This document shows, in pieces, positions 1 through 5,374 of a DNA stretch of 9,234 nt (positions are counted from its first letter, which is position 1; each line of letters begins with the position of its first letter). Made by a program: the position numbers and the translations under genes. A model generated the notes under the pieces. The model ran no database searches. It was given only the letters and a program-made list of their open reading frames with translations, and had not been told where the DNA came from. Source of the stretch: JBDTVS01 sp040007095 (GTDB taxonomy: Bacteria > Acidobacteriota > Vicinamibacteria > Vicinamibacterales > CAVVIG01); the NCBI GenBank assembly GCA_040007095.1, contig JBDTVS010000035.1, forward strand, positions 1 to 9,234, written 5' to 3'.

Positions 1-1
1 T

Positions 2-448
2 CTCTGCGATTCGCCTCGCCCGCCGACCCGCAAACGCGCTTATTTTGGGCCTAGTTCGACAGATCCGGATCAAGACCTGGTGCGCCGCGGCGCGCAGCTG
101 CTCAAAGTCGCGTCCGATTTCGATGTGCTCGAGACGCAAGGGAATACGCGTTCGCATTCGCTCGATATCATGCGCGGACGCACCGAACAGTACGACCCCG
201 CCGTGCTCCGTGCGCTCGATGCCATTCGCGGCGCCGGCAGCGCCAAAGAAGAGATACGCGAGCTGTCGCTCGCGGGACTGAGGGTAGGGATGGTGTTGGC
301 TGAAGACCTCAGGATGAAGACTGGAGCGTTGCTCGTGACGCGTGGCTACGAAGTGACCGCCCGCTTTGTCGAGTGCATCAGCAACTTTCGCCAGGGGACC
401 GTCAAGGATCCCCTGCGGGTCATCATCCACCGCGCGGCACGGATGTGA
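2..448 (+). CDS. HD-domain response regulator, C-terminal fragment
   Basis: This is the 3' end of a gene cut by the left window edge; the frame is open from base 2 to the TGA at 446-448 (148 residues). The segment GAQLLKVASDFD, followed by a helical stretch (YDPAVLRALDAI), is typical of the last part of the HD-type phosphohydrolase domain in HD/HD-GYP response regulators. After it comes the small C-terminal tail these proteins carry (LRVGMVLAEDLRMKTGALLV, then an ending DPLRVII). In the family an N-terminal receiver controls an HD domain that often degrades cyclic di-GMP; neither the receiver nor the HD and GYP catalytic motifs lie in the window, so enzymatic activity cannot be judged. The first 25 residues or so fit the family poorly, and another frame there (RLARRPANA) looks at least as good, so a frameshift near base 40 is possible. 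Family call fairly secure, function inferred. Confidence 0.7.
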   Translation, partial: LCDSPRPPTRKRAYFGPSSTDPDQDLVRRGAQLLKVASDFDVLETQGNTRSHSLDIMRGRTEQYDPAVLRALDAIRGAGSAKEEIRELSLAGLRVGMVLAEDLRMKTGALLVTRGYEVTARFVECISNFRQGTVKDPLRVIIHRAARM

Positions 449-662
449 CGCCGCCAAGCGACTCCGTGCTGATGACGCGGGACCGCAATGCTCTGCGAGA
501 TCGGCGCGTGCATCCCAGGGTCGTCCGGATGGTCCTCAGCGGATCGGCGGCCACCATCAGCGTGCGTGTCTGACGCATGCGCCTGGCCGCTGCCGACCCG
601 ACACCTGGCACAGACACACGAACCACGCGGGAAGAAGGGCCTGTTGGCGCGTTGGCCATCTC
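449..662 (+). other. Gene-poor stretch with receiver-like scraps
   Basis: No intact gene lies between the HD regulator stop and the kinase remnant. One + frame (about 485-555) encodes LRDRRVHPRVVRMVLSGSA, which resembles the beta4-alpha4 part of a receiver domain in HD/HDOD-type regulators (pattern: basic helix, HPxVVRxxLSG), but it runs into a stop at 571-573 with no recognisable continuation. No start codon with a good ribosome binding site for the downstream kinase is visible. I read this as decayed or recombined signalling-gene DNA; the receiver resemblance is suggestive only. Confidence 0.3.
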
Positions 663-1242
663 TTTGCTCAGATGACCCGCATGAACGGCGTGATCGGCAT
701 GGCGTCGCTGCTCCTCGATACGCCGTTGACCGCAGAGCAGCGGCAGTACGCCGACATCGTACGGTCGAGCGGCAAGACGCTGCTCGAACTCCTCAACGGG
801 CTCCTCGACTTCTCGAAGATCGAGGCGCGAAAGCTGACGCTCGAACCATCGACTTCGATCTGCGCGCGACGGTCGAGAAGGTCGCGGAGGTGGTCGCCTA
901 CAAGGCGCTTCAGAAGAGATTGCCGTTCACCTGTCACGTGACGCCGGAGACGCCGTCCGCGCTGCGAGGCGATCCGGGCCGCGTTCATCAAATTCTTCTC
1001 AACCTGGTCGACAACGCCGTCAAGTTCACGGCCAGCGGCGAGGTGGCGGTTCGAGTGTCGCTCGACTGGGAGGACTCCGCTGCCGCTCTGGTGCGGTTTA
1101 CGGTCTCCGACACCGGGATTGGCATCGATCCCGAGCAGGCGGCGTTGATCTTCCAGCCCTTCGTGCAGGCGACGGCTCGACGACGAGGAAGTACGGAGGG
1201 ACCGGTCTCGGCCTGGCCATTGCGAAGGAGCTCGACGAGTTG
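663..1242 (+). pseudogene. Hybrid histidine kinase core, broken (HisKA + HATPase)
   Basis: This is the transmitter part of a hybrid sensor kinase, now spread over three frames. Frame 3 (about 663-848) gives the dimerisation helices: MNGVIGMASLLLD, then LLELLNGLLDFSKIEARKL. Frame 2 (about 850-1168) gives FDLRATVEKVAEVVAYKA and the ATPase N-box (HQILLNLVDNAVKF), G1 box (SDTGIGIDPEQ) and F-box (IFQPFVQA). Frame 1 from 1171 gives DGSTTRKYGG and the G2 box GTGLGLAIAKEL. Each shift is explained by loss of one G relative to family consensus (near 848 and near 1169). The conserved SHEIRTP H-box is also missing: the frame reads FAQM-TR-MNGVIGM, as if about 15 nt had dropped out. Without that His the protein could not autophosphorylate. 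No sensor domain or plausible start is visible upstream. It continues into the receiver-Hpt frame at 1240. Sequencing or assembly error could explain the single-base losses but less easily the H-box gap. Confidence 0.8.
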
Positions 1243-2553
1243 ATGGGTGGGCAGGTCGGGATCGACAGCGAAAAATGTCTTGGCATGACCATCTGGTTTA
1301 CCGCCAAGCTCGACAAGCAGCCGGCGGGCGCGGCATCGCAGATCGGGCGCACGCTGCCCGCCGTCAAAGTCCTCGTGGTCGACTCGCACAAGGCCAACCG
1401 GTCGCTCGTCCAGTCGCTCCTCGAAGCGTGGGGAGCCCGTTGTGAGGATGCCGCCGACGCGAGCGCGACGCTGAGTGCGCTCCATCGGGCGGCGGCCCTC
1501 AACGATCCGTTCCGCATCGTCCTCCTCGACCTTGATCCACAGGGAATCGAGGTCGAGACGCTTGCCCGGATGATCACCGGCGACGACTACTTGAGCCATC
1601 CACGCATTCTGCTGATGAGTCCACTCGGCGCGGCGGTCGGCGCTGAGCGTCTGTCAGCGGCCGGCGTGTCCGGGTTCGTGCGGAAACCGATTGCCGAACG
1701 GCAACTGCACACCGCAATCGAGCGGGCGCTCGGGGCCGCCGATCATGAGGCGCGTCCGTTGCTCATCGGGCCGCGTGCGCCGACCGTGCCGCGCAACGTC
1801 CACATTCTCGTGGCCGACGACGACCCGACCAATCGGGTGGTCGCCAAGGCCATGTTGTCGAGGCTCGGCTACACGGCGGACGCGGTCTGCGATGGCGTCG
1901 ACGCCCTCGAGGCGCTCAAGGCCGCCCGATTCGACTTTGTGCTGCTCGACTGCGAGATGCCGAAGTTGGACGGATATCAGACCTCGCGGCGCATTCGCGC
2001 CGGCGACGCCGGACCCGAGAATGCGAACATCCCTCTGCTGGCGCTGACCGCGAACGCGATGCAAGGCGCCCGCGAGAAGTGCCTCGCCGCCGGCATGAGC
2101 GACTACCTGGCGAAGCCGATCGAGCAACGGCAGCTGAGCGAACTTCTCGATCGCTGGATCGCGGCCTCGAGCGACACCACCTCGATATTCGACGTCGATT
2201 CGTTACGGCGACGTCTGATGGGCGACCGTGAACTGTGCGCGAGCGTCATTGCCACGTTTCTCGAGGACGCGCCGAGGCAGCGGGCGGCCCTCAAAACGCA
2301 GATTGCGCAAGGCAACGAGCGCAGCGCGCAGCGCCAGGTTCACTCGCTCAAGGGGGCGGCCGCGACGGTGTCGGCAGTGGCGGTCGCCGCCTCCGCCGAC
2401 GAGATCGAACAAGCCTGTTTCGCGGGGGACCTGCGCAAGGCGGCGGCCCGTCTGCCATCGCTCGAAGGACATCTGCTCGAGTTCCAGTCCGTCTCGAGCA
2501 CATTCGGTAGGTCACGGCGAAACGTTCAGGAAACGACGAAAGGACCGGTCTGA
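1240..2553 (+). CDS. Receiver-receiver-Hpt phosphorelay half of hybrid kinase
   Basis: An intact 437-codon frame encodes the C-terminal half of the hybrid kinase. Receiver 1 (residues about 42-165) is degenerate: the acidic pair is D48-S49, Asp97 sits in LLDLD without the usual MP, and Lys149 is kept. Receiver 2 (about 187-307) is canonical: D193-D195, phosphoacceptor Asp237 (LLDCEMP), Thr270 and Lys292. An Hpt domain (about 315-415) carries His368 in HSLKGAAATV. In the family phosphate passes from kinase His to receiver Asp to Hpt His to a separate regulator; the CheY-like gene directly downstream is the obvious partner. The frame begins at TTG 1240 or ATG 1243, with AAGGAG at 1225-1230, 9 or 12 nt upstream. 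That sequence also encodes the end of the G2 box, so it may be fortuitous. The half could be made as a free phosphorelay protein or be the tail of a pseudogene. Domain calls are firm, independent expression is inference. Confidence 0.8.
   Translation: MMGGQVGIDSEKCLGMTIWFTAKLDKQPAGAASQIGRTLPAVKVLVVDSHKANRSLVQSLLEAWGARCEDAADASATLSALHRAAALNDPFRIVLLDLDPQGIEVETLARMITGDDYLSHPRILLMSPLGAAVGAERLSAAGVSGFVRKPIAERQLHTAIERALGAADHEARPLLIGPRAPTVPRNVHILVADDDPTNRVVAKAMLSRLGYTADAVCDGVDALEALKAARFDFVLLDCEMPKLDGYQTSRRIRAGDAGPENANIPLLALTANAMQGAREKCLAAGMSDYLAKPIEQRQLSELLDRWIAASSDTTSIFDVDSLRRRLMGDRELCASVIATFLEDAPRQRAALKTQIAQGNERSAQRQVHSLKGAAATVSAVAVAASADEIEQACFAGDLRKAAARLPSLEGHLLEFQSVSSTFGRSRRNVQETTKGPV
2539..2544 (+). 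promoter_or_regulatory. Ribosome binding site of the CheY-like gene
   Basis: AAAGGA lies inside the last codons of the receiver-Hpt frame, 8 nt before the ATG at 2553. With the TGATG stop/start overlap it supports this start and translational coupling. Confidence 0.6.
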
Positions 2554-2948
2554 TGCGTACGCTGATTGTCGAAGACGATTTCACCTGCCGGCTTTTCCTG
2601 CAGCGGCTGCTGTCTCCGTACGGCGAATCTCACGTTGCCGTGAACGGTGTCGAGGCCATCGACGCGTTCAAGGCGGCGATGGCGCAGGGACACGCCTACG
2701 ACCTGATTTGCATGGACATCATGATGCCCGAAATGGACGGGCAGACCGCGTTGGTGAAGATCCGGGAGTTGGAAGAATCGGCGGCCGTTCCGTGGAAACA
2801 CCACGTGAAGGTCGTCACGACCACAGCGCTCGGCGACATCGACGCGGTGATGGCCGCGTTTCACGGGATGTGCGATGCGTATCTCACCAAGCCGATCGAC
2901 GCCCAGGCCCTGCGAGAGCGCCTGCGGACCTTGCGTCTGGTTATTTGA
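2553..2948 (+). CDS. Single-domain CheY-like response regulator
   Basis: This 131-residue stand-alone receiver has no output domain. All receiver landmarks are present: acidic residues E7-D8-D9 (LIVEDD), phosphoacceptor Asp55 in MDIMMPEMDG, a Thr run at the end of beta4 (VVTTTA, residues 87-92) and Lys113 in LTKPID. Its start overlaps the stop of the receiver-Hpt frame by one base (TGATG), so the two are almost surely co-translated. It is probably the terminal phosphoacceptor for the Hpt His of the upstream protein, passing the signal on by protein-protein contact. A histidine with the long loop PWKHH before beta4 is a small oddity of this copy. It looks intact, which suggests the relay was recently functional even though the kinase core next door is broken. 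The target of its output is not visible in the window. Confidence 0.9.
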   Translation: MRTLIVEDDFTCRLFLQRLLSPYGESHVAVNGVEAIDAFKAAMAQGHAYDLICMDIMMPEMDGQTALVKIRELEESAAVPWKHHVKVVTTTALGDIDAVMAAFHGMCDAYLTKPIDAQALRERLRTLRLVI

Positions 2949-3174
2949 GGTGGGGCAGACTGCGCCGGTCGCCGCGCCGTGGCGTGTGCCATGCGCGCAC
3001 ACTCCTGGCTCGTCTGCGCTGCATGCGGGCGTGCGAGTCACTATCTCATCGAGAAGCATCCGCGCTCAATCCTCGAACGCTTCGTCACTCATGCCGTGGG
3101 AACCATCGGCATCTGTTGGTGAATGCAGGTCACGCCATGCAGGGGCGCGGCACGATTCAGGTGTCACTGACCCC
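2949..3174. other. Convergent intergenic stretch, no terminator seen
   Basis: This 226-nt stretch separates the + strand signalling genes from the - strand glycan genes. I find no hairpin followed by a T-run in either direction. Its right half contains the kinase scrap listed separately. Confidence 0.6.
3113..3172 (+). pseudogene. Scrap of histidine kinase ATPase domain (N-box)
   Basis: One + frame reads LLVNAGHAMQGRGTIQVSL, which closely follows the N-box and next strand of HATPase_c domains of sensor kinases (usual pattern LLxNLLVNAxxAMxxGGTIxV). The N-box Asn and the GxGTI turn are present. The sequence before it (about 3040-3110) matches nothing clear, and after it the frame enters the 3' end of the oppositely oriented SLBB gene. 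It is far too short to be a gene. It looks like the remnant of a second kinase cut off where the glycan locus begins. Confidence 0.45.
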
Positions 3175-3873
3175 TCAGAACAATCCCCGGTGGACGCGGA
3201 CAATGTCGTTGGGCACTATGACGTCGGTCGCGGCCGCTCCAAGGGCGACGCGCTCTCCGTCAATCACGCGAAGAATGGTGAACTGACGTCTGGACCCATG
3301 CTCGGCGAGTCCACCGGCTAACGCCACTGCCTTTATCACAGACGTCGTGGCATCTAGAATGTACACGCCCGGCTGCCGCACCTCGCCGAGCACGGCGAAC
3401 ACGTCAGCAGGAGGAATGTAAACCGTGTCCCCATCCGACAACGATGGCGGGTGATCAAGGGATCCGGCGATAACCAGCGCGCCGGCCGCGCCGGGCAACG
3501 TAACCTTGGCGGTTGGTCCCTGGCCCGGCCGTAGGACGACCACTCTACGTCCGGCCGCCACTGTCAGTGAACCAGCGAGGAAGAGTACTTCGGCAAACGA
3601 CGACGTCTGACGGAGCTCCACGACGCCGGGTGATCTGACTTCACCGATCACGAACACGATCGGGTCGCTGAACCGGCGCGCAATGTCGGCGCCCACCAGC
3701 GCTGCCGGAACGCGAGGAACCGGTGGCACGTACGCCACCTGGAAACGCGCGTCCTCCGGCAACGTGAACTCCTGAGTCCGCAACCTTGGCAACGGCAGCG
3801 CGACAGCCGCCACCGCAACCATCAACACCACGTGCACAAAGCCCGCGGCGGCAACCGGCGTTCGACGCTCCAT
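3175..3873 (-). CDS. Short SLBB-domain polysaccharide export protein
   Basis: A 232-residue protein with an N-terminal signal-like segment: basic start MERR, then a hydrophobic run (VHVVLMVAVAAVALPLP, about residues 13-29) with no lipobox Cys. Two SLBB modules follow, each opening with the typical turn: VFVIGEVRSPGVVEL (residues 73-87) and VFAVLGEVRQPGVYIL (158-173), each followed by a helix with an AG pair (FLAGSL, ALAGGL). SLBB modules form the periplasmic rings of Wza-type outer-membrane exporters. The usual N-terminal Poly_export domain (with its PGD motif) is absent: only some 40 residues separate the signal segment from SLBB1, so the protein is well below the roughly 350 residues of Wza. 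It may be an accessory ring protein or a shortened exporter. The frame is open 30 codons further upstream, but ATG 3873 is chosen for the signal peptide and the GGAAGG 9 nt before it. Confidence 0.8.
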   Translation of the reverse strand: MERRTPVAAAGFVHVVLMVAVAAVALPLPRLRTQEFTLPEDARFQVAYVPPVPRVPAALVGADIARRFSDPIVFVIGEVRSPGVVELRQTSSFAEVLFLAGSLTVAAGRRVVVLRPGQGPTAKVTLPGAAGALVIAGSLDHPPSLSDGDTVYIPPADVFAVLGEVRQPGVYILDATTSVIKAVALAGGLAEHGSRRQFTILRVIDGERVALGAAATDVIVPNDIVRVHRGLF

Positions 3874-3882
3874 ATCACGAGC

Positions 3883-3888
3883 CTTCCA
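3883..3888 (-). promoter_or_regulatory. Ribosome binding site deciding the SLBB start
   Basis: On the - strand GGAAGG lies 9 nt upstream of the ATG at 3873. It favours this start over the longer open frame beginning at 3963. Confidence 0.55.
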
Positions 3889-4082
3889 TGCAAATGCGGC
3901 GCCGTGAACACTGGCGACAGCGACCCGCCGCCGCCATCGCCCCTCGTCGTCGTTCACCTCCAAAACGTCTACCTGTCATGCCTGCCTCGGTGAGACGAAA
4001 CGACGGCGCCGCACCCACCGATCGCTCGCGCAGATGCATGCCTGCTGGTGCCAAGGCGTCCACACGGCACTGGACCGCGCAG

Positions 4083-4102
4083 TTTTCGCAGCGTGCGGAA
4101 AA
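4083..4102. repeat. Palindrome, possible enhancer-protein site
   Basis: The near-perfect inverted repeat TTTTCGCA-GCG-TGCGGAAAA (one extra G in the right arm) is centred about 105 nt upstream of the sigma-54-type -12 element. That is a usual distance for binding sites of sigma-54 enhancer-binding proteins. The site role is inference; only one copy is seen. Confidence 0.4.
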
Positions 4103-4182
4103 TTCCCCGGTTCGGTCGTGGCTGTGCGGACTGTGATCGGCAACTGGCGTGGGCCACGTTGCTGAGCCATCCGTCCTTCAGC

Positions 4183-4198
4183 TGGCACTGTTGTTGCG
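4183..4198 (+). promoter_or_regulatory. Sigma-54-type -24/-12 promoter
   Basis: TGGCAC, then exactly 5 nt, then TTGCG matches the sigma-54 (RpoN) consensus TGGCAC-N5-TTGCW at every core position, including the GG (-24) and GC (-12) pairs. Transcription would start near 4209 and run rightward. No + strand gene lies downstream, so it would read antisense into the methyltransferase gene or make a non-coding RNA, unless it served a gene now lost. The motif match is strong; activity is not known. Confidence 0.5.
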
Positions 4199-4378
4199 GC
4201 TCCGCGTCAACCCTGGCCAGGAGAGCGTTGCGGCGCGAGTTCCCCCGACGTGAGGTCCCGCAGGGACACCAGAGAAAACTGGAGCAAAACGGAGGGCTTC
4301 CCAGAAAGCTCGCCGATCGGGCGATCCGCCGCAAGTTGTTGATAAGAAGGGGCGCGACGATTTTGACAGAGGGTCATT

Positions 4379-5185
4379 CTAGGGGCCGGCACGCCGCCGT
4401 AGCACGAGGTTCGAATCCGATCGTGGCGGCCGCTCCGGCTCGATCCTGCCGACGTCGGGATTAGCCATGAGAAACTCGTCGACGGCGAGAGCCGCTCCTT
4501 CGAAGCCGTAGTAGTCGTCGCAGACTATGAAGCCGCCGGGCGACATGGCCTCATAGATGCGTTCCAGGCAGAGCTTCATCGAGTCGTACCACCCGCAGTC
4601 GATGTGGGCGAACGCAACCTGGACACCGCGGAGCTCAAGCGTCTCCTCGAAGAGGCCCTGATGGAGAACGACGCGGCATCCATCGACCGCCAATCCGAAG
4701 GAGGCGAATGCTGCGGCCACCTTCTGGAAGAGATCACCTTCGTAGGCGTAGTAGCGGTCTCCCCCAATTCCGTTTGCAAGGCCCGATGCGATCTCGCGGT
4801 AGCGATCCTGCCGCGCCGCGCCATCGCGAGCGCCCGGCGGCGGAAACATGCCGAACACGTCGTAGCCGTGGAATTCTCGCTCCTCCGGCATGCGCGATGC
4901 GATCGCGATGGCAGAACCGCCGAGCGCAACTCCCGCCTCCAGGAAGATGCCGGGCACACCGTCATCCACAACCTCCGCTATGCAGCGCTCGATCACCCGC
5001 AGGTTGTGGAATGGGAGGTAGGTGAGGTTCCTCGACTTTACTTCCCGGGAACTCTTGGTCAGCTGGTCGTGTTCGGCGGTCGGGTCATCACTGGGGATCG
5101 TTTCGCGCTCAGCCGATCGGCACGAAGGACCGACGATTGTCACAGGGGTGATCCTATCGCCAATGCTCTCGTGTTGGGGAAGCAT
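4379..5185 (-). CDS. TylF/MycF-type sugar O-methyltransferase
   Basis: A 268-residue SAM-dependent methyltransferase of the macrocin-O-methyltransferase (TylF) family, which methylates sugar hydroxyls in a metal-dependent way. The SAM-binding start is FLEAGVALGGSAIAIAS (residues 81-97). It is followed by the family hallmark YDVFGMFPPPGARDG (108-122) and AHIDCGWYDSMKLCLERI (193-210). Asp196, Asp223 and Asp224 (IVCDDYYG) fit the metal-binding aspartates of MycF, including the 27-residue spacing. HIDCGWYD has Gly where many relatives have Asp. In this setting it most likely methylates a polysaccharide or glycan precursor rather than an antibiotic. The first 50 or so residues are poorly conserved in type. 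ATG 5185 has only a weak binding site, while GTG 5143 (254 residues) is preceded by AGGAT at 7 nt and could be the true start. It lies 189 nt behind the oxygenase gene on the same strand. Confidence 0.88.
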   Translation of the reverse strand: MLPQHESIGDRITPVTIVGPSCRSAERETIPSDDPTAEHDQLTKSSREVKSRNLTYLPFHNLRVIERCIAEVVDDGVPGIFLEAGVALGGSAIAIASRMPEEREFHGYDVFGMFPPPGARDGAARQDRYREIASGLANGIGGDRYYAYEGDLFQKVAAAFASFGLAVDGCRVVLHQGLFEETLELRGVQVAFAHIDCGWYDSMKLCLERIYEAMSPGGFIVCDDYYGFEGAALAVDEFLMANPDVGRIEPERPPRSDSNLVLRRRAGP

Positions 5186-5287
5186 TCGTCAGTCCGCCAT
5201 GGTTCGGCCCATGGACCAGAGCCTGCACGCAGCGCATGCCAGCCCCGACTCGGAGGAATCACCCCTCGATTTGTGGGCTCCGACAAG

Positions 5288-5301
5288 TGGCCGACCGGCC
5301 A
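5288..5301 (-). other. Small hairpin after the oxygenase gene
   Basis: TGGCC-GACC-GGCCA can form a 5-bp GC-rich stem in the 189-nt gap between the oxygenase and methyltransferase genes. There is no T-run on the - strand after it, so it is at best a weak or Rho-assisted terminator. Nothing else stands out in this gap. Confidence 0.2.
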
Positions 5302-5374
5302 GGCTAGCGGCTTTGGAGACCACGGGAGTCACATGCCGCAACCTCACGTCAAATCGGGCAGGCGCCAACCGAGC

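Larger units (their letters stand above)
3874..4378. other. 505-nt gap inside the glycan locus
   Basis: No protein-coding gene can be supported on either strand here: the open frames have no family resemblance, biased composition and no ribosome binding sites. The stretch carries a rightward sigma-54-type promoter and an upstream palindrome (listed separately). It must also contain any separate promoter for the leftward SLBB gene, which I cannot point to with confidence. Confidence 0.6.

Noticed and set aside
2228..3286. Long + strand open frame of 352 codons
   Set aside because: Most of it is a shadow of the Hpt and CheY-like genes and is very Arg-rich. Only the short N-box-like piece near 3113-3172 looks like real protein.
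3889..3905. Sigma-54-like CGGCGC-N5-TTGCA on the - strand before the SLBB gene
   Set aside because: It has two mismatches in the -24 box, and its start point would fall inside or after the ribosome binding site, leaving no leader.
4408..4420. GGTTCGAATCC looks like a tRNA T-arm loop
   Set aside because: It lies in the 3' end of the methyltransferase gene (codons for SDSNLVL on the - strand). No acceptor, D-arm or anticodon arm surrounds it.
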